From positions 1 to 8,448 of the forward strand of contig JAQVHG010000087.1 in NCBI GenBank assembly GCA_028696365.1: a stretch of 8,448 bases of DNA. Direction: 5' to 3'. The position numbers were made by a program, and so were the translations under genes. The notes under the pieces are model-generated. The model was not told where the DNA came from and made no database searches. It saw only the letters and a program-made list of their open reading frames with translations. This DNA comes from Methanofollis sp. (GTDB lineage Archaea > Halobacteriota > Methanomicrobia > Methanomicrobiales > Methanofollaceae). The first letter of the stretch is position 1. Each line of letters starts with the position of its first letter. This document shows, piece by piece, positions 1-6,399 of the stretch.

Positions 1-1
1 C

Positions 2-1138
2 CGCGGCCTTGGCGACGCCCTCGGCGACCTCACCGTCAAACCGCTCACTGGCCTCCCGGTCGCGCTCGCCGTCCTATATGCCTTCTGGAGCGTCTTCTGC
101 TCATTTGCCGCCGACCTGCTTACCGACGGCTTCATGGTTAAGTTCTTCGACAACCACTGGCTCCCTTGGCTCCAGAACGCATGGCCTGACCCAAACAGTA
201 TCCACTACTTCCTCTTCGTCGGCGATCCACTTGCTGACAACTGTTTCGAGGCCTTCGGTGTCCTGACCTCAGGGCTCTTTGTTTCCTTGGGAGTCGTTCT
301 ACCGGCAGTGTTCATCTTCTACCTGACCATGACCCTCCTTGAGGACTCAGGGTATCTGCCGCGGCTCGCAGTCCTCGCCGACACCTTCCTCCACAAGATC
401 GGGCTCCACGGGTATGCGATCGTCCCGACGATTCTGGGCCTCGGATGCAATGTCCCGGCCGTCACCGCAACTAGGGTACTGGAGACGAAGAAACAGCGAT
501 TCCTGATGATGACGCTCCTTGCGATCTTCGTCCCATGCGGGGCGCAGCTCGGGATCATGCTTGCCGTCATCCCTGAGTCGCTTGGATGGGTTATCCTGTA
601 TCTGGTCATCGGTTTTGCGGTCTTCGGATTCATCCTCGACCGCCTGATACCTGGAGACAACCCCGAGATCCTCATCGACGTCCCGCCATACCGCTGGCCG
701 ATCCGCGAGAACGTAGCGAAGAAACTCTGGAACCGGACCAAAGGTTACCTCAAGGAGGCAGTCCCCTTTGTCTGGCTTGGTATCCTCATCGTCAACGTGC
801 TGTATCTCGCTGGCGTGATCCAGGGACTCTCAGAACTCCTTGCGCCCATCTTCGTCACCTGGTTCGGGGTGCCCTCTGAGACTGTCGGACCGCTCATCGC
901 CGCCTTCCTCAGGAAGGATCTTGCGGTCGCCCAGCTCTCTACCATCGCCATGACACCGTATCAGATGATCACCGCGGTCGTCCTGATCTCCATCTACTTC
1001 CCGTGCGTGGCCACCTTTGTGATCATGCTCCGTGAAGGCTGGAAACAACTCCTGGCCGCCATTGTAACCCTAGCTCTCGTCGTCTTTGTATACGGCGGGG
1101 CGATCCACGGAATCGGTATCCTCCTGGGGTTGGCATAA
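2..1138 (+). CDS. feoB: Ferrous iron transport protein B, C-terminal part (5' truncated by window)
   Basis: FeoB is the inner-membrane Fe(II) transporter, built from an N-terminal GTPase domain and a membrane core. Only the last 378 residues are here: the frame is open from base 2, so the G domain lies upstream of the window. The fragment carries the FeoB core and gate signatures: GYLPR (about fragment residue 117), GLGCNVP (146-152), the conserved Cys segment VPCGAQLG (about 178-185) and FLRKDLAVAQL further on. About seven or eight hydrophobic segments are visible. The reading frame is intact to a TAA at 1136-1138. The next gene's ATG follows with no gap, indicating translational coupling in one operon with the membrane protein and DtxR-type regulator downstream. 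The ATG at 134 is internal and not the true start. The family call is secure; transport activity is inferred from the family. Confidence 0.96.
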   Translation, partial: RGLGDALGDLTVKPLTGLPVALAVLYAFWSVFCSFAADLLTDGFMVKFFDNHWLPWLQNAWPDPNSIHYFLFVGDPLADNCFEAFGVLTSGLFVSLGVVLPAVFIFYLTMTLLEDSGYLPRLAVLADTFLHKIGLHGYAIVPTILGLGCNVPAVTATRVLETKKQRFLMMTLLAIFVPCGAQLGIMLAVIPESLGWVILYLVIGFAVFGFILDRLIPGDNPEILIDVPPYRWPIRENVAKKLWNRTKGYLKEAVPFVWLGILIVNVLYLAGVIQGLSELLAPIFVTWFGVPSETVGPLIAAFLRKDLAVAQLSTIAMTPYQMITAVVLISIYFPCVATFVIMLREGWKQLLAAIVTLALVVFVYGGAIHGIGILLGLA

Positions 1139-1600
1139 ATGAAGACATCATATACTATCGCATCCATCGGTGCCGCCCTCGTCGGAGCGGCAGCACTTAT
1201 CCTCGGCCTTGCCGACGTCCTTGTCTGGGCGGGCGGCACAGGACCGATCAGTATCGGCATCCTTGAGATCACTGGCGACGATTTCTTCCGCTGGGCATGG
1301 GGTGGCCTGGTCGTCGCCCTCGGCGGGCTCTTTATGCTCTCCGGCGCCCGCAGCCTCGGAGACCTCGACCAGCGCGCCACTACCGTGCTGGGAGCAATCA
1401 TGATCTGGCTGGTCGCGGGCTGCGACATCTTTGGTATGATCTGTAGCGGTATTCCCGCAGGAGAGGAGAGCGAGGCATTCTTCAACTCAGTTGGAGGTTT
1501 TATCGGCGGGTTCGCACCCCCGTACGCCCCAGCGATCATTCTTCTCCCCTTCACGATTATCGTCGCTTGGCTCCTCCTCACCCAGAGGCAGGAAGCCTGA
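1139..1600 (+). CDS. Four-TM membrane protein of unknown function in feo operon
   Basis: A 153-residue protein that I do not recognise as a named family. It has four likely membrane segments, at about residues 8-31, 51-71, 83-105 and 117-147. The short loop between TM1 and TM2 contains acidic residues (ITGDD). The TM3-TM4 loop is also acidic (PAGEESEAF), and TM3 ends in two cysteines (GCDIFGMIC). The TAA of feoB is followed immediately by this ATG, so it is almost certainly co-translated with FeoB. The regulator gene begins 19 bp after its stop. Position suggests an accessory or assembly role for FeoB, but that is inference from context. It does not resemble the small soluble FeoA or FeoC proteins. 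Codon use matches the neighbours, supporting a real gene. Confidence 0.85.
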   Translation: MKTSYTIASIGAALVGAAALILGLADVLVWAGGTGPISIGILEITGDDFFRWAWGGLVVALGGLFMLSGARSLGDLDQRATTVLGAIMIWLVAGCDIFGMICSGIPAGEESEAFFNSVGGFIGGFAPPYAPAIILLPFTIIVAWLLLTQRQEA

Positions 1601-1619
1601 ACAACCTTTTTGATGAAGC

Positions 1620-2087
1620 ATGGTAAAGGTACAGGGCGTGACCGCCCTCACCAGAAAAGCTGAAGATTATCTCGAGGCCATTCTCAATATCTCCCTTGAG
1701 AAAGGCTATGCTAGGACCAAAGACGTCGCCGGCGAACTCGATGTCAGCCCCTCAAGCGTCGTTGAGATGTTCCAGAAACTCGATCGGATGGGTATGGTCG
1801 AGTACCGGAAGTACGAAGGAGTGACCCTCAAACCTAAAGGCAAGAAGGTCGCCTGGGTGATCAAGTCCAGGCACGATACGCTCAAGTCCTTCCTGATGCT
1901 CATCGAGGTGCCTGAGGAGATCGCCGACAAAGATGCCTGTTTCATGGAGCACGAGCTCCATCCCGAGACTATCGAGCAGATCGGGGCGTTAGTGGAGTAC
2001 TTCAGGAACAATACTGGTTCTTCTGGCGCACGCGAGCGTTTTTCCGCGTTCTGCAAGAAGTTCCATTATGAGAAACGCCACCACTGA
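1620..2087 (+). CDS. DtxR/MntR-family metal-dependent transcriptional regulator
   Basis: A 155-residue repressor of the short MntR-like type without the C-terminal SH3-like domain of DtxR/IdeR. The winged helix-turn-helix occupies about residues 10-75 (KDVAGELDVSPSSVVEMFQKL, then the wing KYEGVTLKPKGK). The helical metal-binding and dimerisation domain is about 80-132. Candidate ligands, by alignment from memory with MntR/DtxR, are D16, E19, H85, C107, E110 and H111 (segment ACFMEHEL). Cys in the 107 slot is the DtxR/IdeR-type choice, which points to Fe(II) more than Mn(II). The tail is rich in Cys and His (FCKKFHYEKRHH). As the last gene of the feoB operon it is the obvious candidate for iron-dependent control of that operon. 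There is no strong ribosome-binding site before 1620, and a GTG at 1638 is an alternative start. Confidence 0.93.
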   Translation: MVKVQGVTALTRKAEDYLEAILNISLEKGYARTKDVAGELDVSPSSVVEMFQKLDRMGMVEYRKYEGVTLKPKGKKVAWVIKSRHDTLKSFLMLIEVPEEIADKDACFMEHELHPETIEQIGALVEYFRNNTGSSGARERFSAFCKKFHYEKRHH

Positions 2088-2361
2088 GGGCTCAACCAGA
2101 GGAAGCAAGGCGTAATTACGGCCCTCTATTCCTCCCAGGGATCAGAATTTAAGCTTTGGTTCTAAGAAAAACCCTCATCTCTTTTTGGGCATGAGCATGA
2201 TTCAATCGTCTCTCCATATCTTTGTATCAGGTGTTCTCGAAGGCTCTACTGATCCTCTCATGATCCTTCTTGTCACATCTCGAAAATCATAGATCCACAG
2301 AAGATCGAAGATGAGGCACGTCGATCATCCGTGCCGCCCCCCAGAAAAACGAAGAAATTTT
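2088..2361 (+). other. Intergenic stretch, no gene seen
   Basis: This holds no convincing gene. A GAGGGC/GCCCTC inverted repeat (2086-2091 with 2121-2126) and a T5 run at 2182-2186 could form a weak end for the feo operon transcript. A 33-codon ATG frame at 2191-2292 has no ribosome-binding site or recognisable content. A small GGCAC/GTGCC hairpin lies shortly before the first repeat element. Confidence 0.5.
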
Positions 2362-2485
2362 GGCTCTGTAGAAATCCTCTTAATGGATCTCTCTAGCAGG
2401 GGGCGGCAGAGTCCCCAGCCAAAGAAGTAGGAAAGCGGGGGACACACGTCTCCCCCACACAATAGGCGAGGGTTTCTACAGGGCC
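2362..2485 (+). repeat. MITE-like element 1 (short, internally deleted copy)
   Basis: The left end GGCTCTGTAGAAATCCTC (2362-2379) is mirrored by GAGGGTTTCTACAGGGCC (2468-2485), whose reverse complement matches at 16 of 18 positions. This defines a 124-bp terminal-inverted-repeat unit. Its inner sequence resembles only the outer parts of the longer copies; the hairpin core is missing, so it looks like a deletion derivative. No coding capacity and no clear target duplication is seen. The name MITE is inferred from structure; no transposase is present. Confidence 0.75.
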
Positions 2486-2536
2486 CGAAGATGGAACAAT
2501 CCATAAGAAGGTGATGCTGCCCCCCCTATCTTCGAG

Positions 2537-2854
2537 CATATCCCAAAACCTCTCTAGGGTTGAAGACCTCCTCGAACTGAAGTGCTTCCTTCCAGAAATT
2601 CTCAACGCTCTCCTCGATCGGGGGGCTTGCCGCCCCCCGAACCCCCCGTCGATGAATATTGGCGGAGGATTGCGTCCCGTCGTCATGGTCTTAACTCTAC
2701 TTAACTCTACCTTCCCGTCCCTATCGTGCTCCCGGGGGTTCCGGGGGCAGAGCCCCCGGCCAAAGAGGTGGGAAGGCGACGAATGCATGGGTGCGCGATG
2801 AGAATACTGGGATCTCTTCATTGTCATCCATCGCTTTCAATCGGAGAGGAGGAG
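2537..2854 (+). repeat. Long intergenic repeat, copy A (about 300 bp)
   Basis: This is a direct repeat of 8154-8444. Two blocks are identical: 35 bp (2568-2602 with 8184-8218) and 30 bp (2772-2801 with 8360-8389). The middle resembles the core of the MITE-like elements and carries two strong hairpins: 2618-2626 paired with 2632-2640 (9-bp GC-rich stem, loop TTGCC) and 2741-2748 paired with 2752-2759 (CCGGGGGC / GCCCCCGG, loop AGA). A 10-bp unit TTAACTCTAC is tandemly doubled at 2691-2710 here and single in copy B. Open frames across it do not look like proteins. Confidence 0.85.
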
Positions 2855-2941
2855 GAAGTCCGGAGAGTTTTGGGATGACCTCTTCTATTAGGGGGTTCTG
2901 TGGAAATGAGCGAGAGTGGGTTCAAAAAAATTTCTGATTTT

Positions 2942-3169
2942 GGCTCTGTAGAAATCCTCATGGAAGTTCTCTCTGGTGGGTCTCCCCATCACATGATTGA
3001 TCGAAGACTGCACATTCCCTTCAAGAACTTCGGTCCTGCCTATCTGACCCGCTCTCCCTCTCAGGGGGTCCGGGGGGGCAAGGCCACCGGCGTGAATCTC
3101 AAGGAAGGCATGGTGATCATTACACTCACCCCCCAGTCATTGGAAGAGGGCTGCCATTTATGCGATAAT
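2942..3169 (+). repeat. MITE-like element 2 (decayed right end)
   Basis: It begins with the same 18-bp end as elements 1, 3 and 4 (2942-2959). The inside follows the longer copies in diverged form, including the G-rich segment around 3064-3078 (GGGGGTCCGGGGGGGCA). No right terminal repeat can be found before element 3 starts at 3170, so the end given is where element 3 begins. A weak further match to the left end at 2894-2911 may be another relic. Confidence 0.6.
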
Positions 3170-3402
3170 GGCTCTGTAGAAATCCTCTCGATAGTTCTCT
3201 TCGACGGGGGGCTTGCCGCTCCCCAAACTCCCCGCCACACGATTGGTCGAGGACGGCATCCCGTCTTTCAGGATCTTCTAGTCAGCCTTCCCGCTCCTAT
3301 CTTCCTCCCGGGGGTCCGGAGGGGCAGCGCACCCGGCGGGAAGCTATGGGAAGGTGGATGACACACATTTTTCCTACGATAGGTGAGGTTTTCTACAGAG
3401 TT
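3170..3402 (+). repeat. MITE-like element 3 (full-length copy)
   Basis: The left end is GGCTCTGTAGAAATCCTC (3170-3187). The right end GAGGTTTTCTACAGAG (3385-3400) is its inverted match at 15 of 16 inner positions, giving a unit of about 233 bp. The flanking octamers GCGATAAT (3162-3169) and GTGATAAC (3403-3410) agree at 6 of 8 positions and may be a worn target duplication. The G-rich hairpin GGGGGGC-TTGCC-GCTCCCC (3206-3224) lies inside. It ends 28 bp before the start of the broken zupT gene. Confidence 0.8.
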
Positions 3403-3430
3403 GTGATAACCATACACCTGTGGCGTCCAG

Positions 3431-4065
3431 ATGATGACCGACCCGGCATTGTTCTTTGCAGCCTTCGAGCTGACCACCGCTTGCCGGGCTCTCGACCGAC
3501 ATTGGGAGCCTGATGGTTTTTCACCAGGCGGAAGAGCATCTGTTTCTCTCTGCCGCCCTCGGGTTCTCCGCCGTGGTGATGCTCTATGTCTCCTTTGTCG
3601 AACTCTTTTCCAGTGCAGTGCTATGGTGGTCGTCAGTCCGCCGGTCGCAACCATCGCCTTCTTCTGTAGAGTGGTGGTAATCCCCCTCATCGACCGGGTC
3701 ATCCCGTATCACTACAACCCGCATGAGGTGTGGAAGGTCAAGGCGCTCGGGCTTGTACCGCACCGGTCACCTCACCGCCGCGGCGATCGTTCTTCACAAC
3801 ATCCCCGAAGGGATCGCCGTCTCGGTGCCGATCTATTATGCGACTCAGAGCAGGCAGACGGCGTCCCTGTACTCCCTCCACTTAGGGCTTGCCGAACTTC
3901 CGGGGCGGTGCTCGACCTCCTCTTTACCGCGGTCGCTGGGATCATGGTCTTTGTCGCCGTCGACGAACTCCTACCTGCGGCAAGAGAGTATGGCGAGGCA
4001 CACCTCGCGGTCTACGCCTAGTCCTCGGGATGGCAGTGATGGCAGGGGTGCTGCTGGTGGTCTGA
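3431..4065 (+). pseudogene. zupT: ZIP-family metal transporter, frameshifted and internally deleted
   Basis: Pieces of a ZupT-like zinc/iron importer are spread over three frames in the correct order. MMTDPALFFAAFELTT begins at 3431. LAGLSTDIGSLMVFHQAEE continues in another frame from 3480 through FSAVVMLYVSFVELF. Then come VATIAFF...VIPYHYNPHEVWK (about 3620-3745), RTGHLTAAAIVLHNIPEGIAVSVPIYYATQ (about 3757-3897), VAGIMVFVAVDELLPAAREYGEAH (about 3900-4018) and LVLGMAVMAGVLLVV ending at TGA 4063-4065. That needs at least five frame changes, near 3479, 3618, 3750, 3897 and 4018. Intact ZupT proteins have two His-Asn-x-Pro-Glu-Gly motifs in consecutive helices; only one remains, so about 30 or more residues are deleted there. 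About 210 codons remain against about 260 for the family. No functional transporter can be made from this sequence. Confidence 0.9.
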
Positions 4066-4072
4066 TGAGATC

Positions 4073-4088
4073 TTTTTTCTTCTTCTGG
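4073..4088 (+). terminator. Oligo-T run after zupT pseudogene
   Basis: A T6 run at 4073-4078 followed by CTTCTTCT lies just past the pseudogene's last stop codon. Archaeal RNA polymerase commonly terminates at such oligo-T tracts. The run also encodes the phenylalanine string in the longer reading of the next gene, which is one reason for doubting that longer start. Confidence 0.4.
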
Positions 4089-4124
4089 AAAGAAATAGAA
4101 GAGATCGATCGACTGACGTCACCG

Positions 4125-4979
4125 ATGCCCATACTTCCACCCAACCCGGTCCTCTTCAAGACCCCTACCCCTGAGGAGACCGCACGCGAGGGCCACCTCG
4201 CCGCCGACCTCCATGTCCATACCAACCACTCTGACTCATTTACAAGAGTGAGAGACCTCCTGCGGTCCGCAGCCAGGCAGGGGGTCGGGTGTGCAGTCAC
4301 CGACCACAACCAGGTCAACGGGGCCGTCGAGGCGTGCCTGGCGGCAAGCGGCGTGCCGGTCATCCCCGGCATCGAGGTGAGCGCCGACGACGGCCCCCAT
4401 CTCCTTCTCTACTTCTCGGTGCTCTCAGACCTCACCGACTTCTACCGCCGCCATATCGAGAGGAAGAAGAGAGACGGGCCGTGTCTGGCCATCAAGATGA
4501 CGACCACAGAAATTCTTGACGCCCGCGAGGGTTACCACTGTATCGCCGCCGAGGCACACCCCTGCGGCTATGTCTTCCTGAACCGCGGGATGCAGGAGGG
4601 GATCGCGCGCGGGTGCATCGAGTCCGGGACCATCGCCCGCCTCGACGCCCTCGAGGTGATCAGCGGGGGGATGGCTCGTGTCCACAACCTCTCCGCCACC
4701 GACCTTGCTAGAACCCACGGCCTCGGGCTGACCGGCGGGACCGACAGCCACCTCCTCCGTGATTTCGGCGGCGTCGTCACCTGCGCCGAGGCCGAAAACG
4801 TGGAAGAGTTCCTGGAGAAGATCGTGCGCCGCAAGAGCGTCGTGATCGGCCAGGAGCGCAATCTTGCCGAGAAAGCGATGATGGGGGTCGCGGTCCTGCC
4901 CCATCACCTCCCATACACCCTCCCGATTCTCAAGGGATGCGTATGCCAGAGGCTTTTGAGGAGATATGGTGGTAGGTAG
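4125..4979 (+). CDS. PHP-domain metal-dependent phosphoesterase
   Basis: A 284-residue soluble hydrolase of the polymerase-and-histidinol-phosphatase fold, which binds a cluster of metal ions and cleaves phosphoester bonds. All the usual ligand motifs are visible: DLHVHTNHSD (H30, H32, D37), AVTDHN (D60, H61), PGIEVS (E84), H92 in DGPHLLLYF, AEAHP (H145) and GGTDSH (D207, H209). An active enzyme is therefore likely; the substrate is unknown, and TrpH-like nucleotide phosphatases are only one possibility. An in-frame ATG at 4065 overlaps the zupT pseudogene stop (TGATG) with a GGTGGT motif upstream, but it would add an odd 20-residue leader with four Phe in a row encoded by an oligo-T tract. 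The ATG at 4125, before MPILPPNPV, is preferred. The C-terminal tail may be altered: see the decayed frame after it. Confidence 0.88.
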   Translation: MPILPPNPVLFKTPTPEETAREGHLAADLHVHTNHSDSFTRVRDLLRSAARQGVGCAVTDHNQVNGAVEACLAASGVPVIPGIEVSADDGPHLLLYFSVLSDLTDFYRRHIERKKRDGPCLAIKMTTTEILDAREGYHCIAAEAHPCGYVFLNRGMQEGIARGCIESGTIARLDALEVISGGMARVHNLSATDLARTHGLGLTGGTDSHLLRDFGGVVTCAEAENVEEFLEKIVRRKSVVIGQERNLAEKAMMGVAVLPHHLPYTLPILKGCVCQRLLRRYGGR

Positions 4980-5110
4980 AGGGGATCTACTCCAGGCACG
5001 AGATAGCAGATGAGCATGAATTTGATCAACATGCCTTTCTCTCCTCCTCACGCCAGGATGAATATGTGACCGGGAAGGCACACCTGAAGTTCTTAGTGGG
5101 GATTTTATAG
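4937..5110 (+). other. Possible decayed reading frame with in-frame TAG
   Basis: In the frame one base off the end of the PHP gene, ATG 4937 reads MRMPEAFEEIWW, then TAG (4973-4975), then an open run from VEGIYSRHEIADEH to FLVGIL ending at TAG 5108-5110. The composition looks protein-like, but 44 open codons is short and I recognise no family. It may be the former C-terminus of the PHP protein after a frameshift, a broken small gene, or chance. The call is weak. Confidence 0.25.
5102..5110 (+). promoter_or_regulatory. TATA-like box upstream of HAD gene (distal)
   Basis: ATTTTATAG resembles an archaeal TATA box and would start transcription near 5130-5135. A purine-rich Shine-Dalgarno-like stretch follows at 5151-5160 (GGGGAGAGGA). 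This box is an alternative to the proximal TATTTTAT at 5198-5205, which lies about 25 bp before the preferred ATG at 5228 and would give a nearly leaderless mRNA. Confidence 0.4.
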
Positions 5111-5227
5111 TCTGTTCTCTATCGTTCGCGATTCCCTTGCACGAGTGTGTGGGGAGAGGAGCGATGGATCCATGGCCACTACAAGATCATGGGATGGTAT
5201 TTTATGGTCCCCACCAATGGAAGACTG

Positions 5228-6013
5228 ATGATCGACGCAAAGGCGGTGCTGCTCGATATCGAAGGCGTGCTCCATATCAGCGGAGTGCCTGTGCCAGGGG
5301 GAGAGGCGGTGGTGAAGGCGTTGCAAGCGGCTGGGATCCCATTCAGGTGCGTTTCAAACACCACCCGCAGTTCTCGTGCCACTCTGACGTCAAGGCTGAA
5401 GAGACTTGGATATGACATCCCCATGTCCTCGATCTTCACCCCACCAGTGGCGGCGGTGCGGGAGATCAGGCGGCGCGGGGGTGGACGGTGCTACTTGCTC
5501 GCCACCGGCGATGTGCACATCGACTTCGAGACGGCCGGCATACCGCTGGGTACCGAGGAAGAGGTAACCAGGTTTGTCGTCATCGGGGATGCCGGGGACG
5601 ACTTCACCTACGAGTCAATGAACCGCGCCTTCAGGCTTCTCCTGCAGGGTGCCGATCTCATCGCCCTTGAAAAGGACCGCTACTGGCGAGGCGCAAAGGA
5701 TCTGATGCTCTCTGCCGGGCCCTATGTGGCGGCCCTCGAGTACGCCGCCGGGGTCAGTGCTCATCTGGTCGGAAAGCCGTCAGCAGCATTTTTTGCGCTT
5801 GCCCTTAATGACATGGGCGTGGCTCCCAGAGATGCCGTCATGGTTGGGGATGATATCGTGACCGATATCGGCGGTTCAAAAAGCGCTGGGATGCAGGCTG
5901 TCTTGGTCAGAACTGGGAAATACGATGAAGAACTCGTGACACAGGCGAGAGTAATGCCCGATGCGATCATCGACTCGGTGGCATCCCTCAGGGAAGTGGT
6001 GAGGTTCCGATGA
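5228..6013 (+). CDS. HAD-superfamily subfamily IIA hydrolase, HDHD2/LHPP-like
   Basis: A 261-residue cytoplasmic haloacid-dehalogenase-fold phosphatase with a C2-type cap. The core motifs are in order: motif I DIEGVL (nucleophile D10), motif II SNTTRSS (S43), motif III lysine in GKPSAAFF (K183) and motif IV VGDDIVTDIGG (D208, D209, D213). The cap segment EKDRYWRGAKDLMLSAGPYVAALEY is characteristic of the HDHD2/LHPP group. As in that group, the second Asp of the canonical DxD is absent; here it is Glu12. This usually means altered or weak catalysis with an unknown small phosphorylated substrate. The frame stays open upstream to GTG 5147, but MIDAKAVLLD at 5228 matches where family members begin; ATGs at 5189 and 5204 are alternatives. 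It is probably a single-gene unit. Confidence 0.9.
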   Translation: MIDAKAVLLDIEGVLHISGVPVPGGEAVVKALQAAGIPFRCVSNTTRSSRATLTSRLKRLGYDIPMSSIFTPPVAAVREIRRRGGGRCYLLATGDVHIDFETAGIPLGTEEEVTRFVVIGDAGDDFTYESMNRAFRLLLQGADLIALEKDRYWRGAKDLMLSAGPYVAALEYAAGVSAHLVGKPSAAFFALALNDMGVAPRDAVMVGDDIVTDIGGSKSAGMQAVLVRTGKYDEELVTQARVMPDAIIDSVASLREVVRFR

Positions 6014-6123
6014 GAGAAGAGTGCAGTGCGAGGCCTGGAAATGGTCCTGCACCCCCTGAGCGACCTACAGGATGAGTATATTATTAAAGACTCTTTAGAA
6101 TCTCTTATAAAAATCAGAATTAT

Positions 6124-6352
6124 GGCTCTGTAGAAATCCTCTTGATGAATCTCTGGCGGGGGGCTTGCCGCCCCCGAACCCCCTGCCACACGATAGGTCG
6201 AGGACGGCGGCACTCTCGTCACAGTTACCTATAATGTCTTCCCGCCCGATCTTCATCCCAGGAGTCAAGGGGCAGCGCTCCTAGCGCGATTGAAAAGGGA
6301 AGGGAGATGAGTCACACGTGCATCAAGAACTGGTGAGGAACCTACAATGTCC
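6124..6352 (+). repeat. MITE-like element 4
   Basis: The left end at 6124-6141 is identical to elements 1-3. The inner hairpin GGGGGC-TTGCC-GCCCCC is at 6159-6175, followed by the family segments CCACACGATAGGTCGAGGACGGC and, near the right end, TGGTGAGGAACCTACAATGTCC, a worn version of the inverted end (about 6331-6352). It sits between the HAD gene and the putP promoter region. No target duplication is evident. A GTGCAG/CTGCAC inverted repeat (6021-6026 with 6047-6052) just before it could form a weak hairpin after the HAD gene. Confidence 0.72.
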
Positions 6353-6399
6353 GTATTTGAGAAATAGCAGGAGGCCATATCATCTGTTATAATAGATTA

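Noticed and set aside
994..1581. 195-codon minus-strand frame
   Set aside because: It is antisense to feoB and the 4-TM gene, with composition typical of a shadow of GC-biased codons; no start signal.
2191..2292. 33-codon ATG frame
   Set aside because: No ribosome-binding site or promoter and no recognisable sequence; the length is within chance.
2393..2827. Open frames on both strands over the repeats at 2393-2827
   Set aside because: They arise from GC-rich repeat DNA; composition is proline/arginine-rich with no conserved domain, and frames differ between repeat copies.
2900..3361. 153-codon + frame across repeat elements 2 and 3
   Set aside because: It runs through two repeat copies whose ends happen to be in the same frame (both read GSVEIL). 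The sequence has no protein-like core and follows the repeats, not a gene.
2362..3402. CRISPR array
   Set aside because: The repeated 18-bp motif is irregularly spaced (hundreds of bp), pairs with inverted copies, and lacks uniform spacers or cas genes.
3170..3402. Complete insertion sequence
   Set aside because: Unit is about 233 bp with no transposase frame, so only a non-autonomous element can be supported.
3723..4979. Single 418-residue ZIP-PHP fusion protein
   Set aside because: The open frame joins only one shifted fragment of the zupT pseudogene to the PHP gene; after the LGLAEL segment the translation is out of frame, so the fusion is an artefact.
4425..5081. 218-codon minus-strand frame
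   Set aside because: Shadow of the PHP gene; no recognisable motifs, while the + strand shows every PHP metal ligand.
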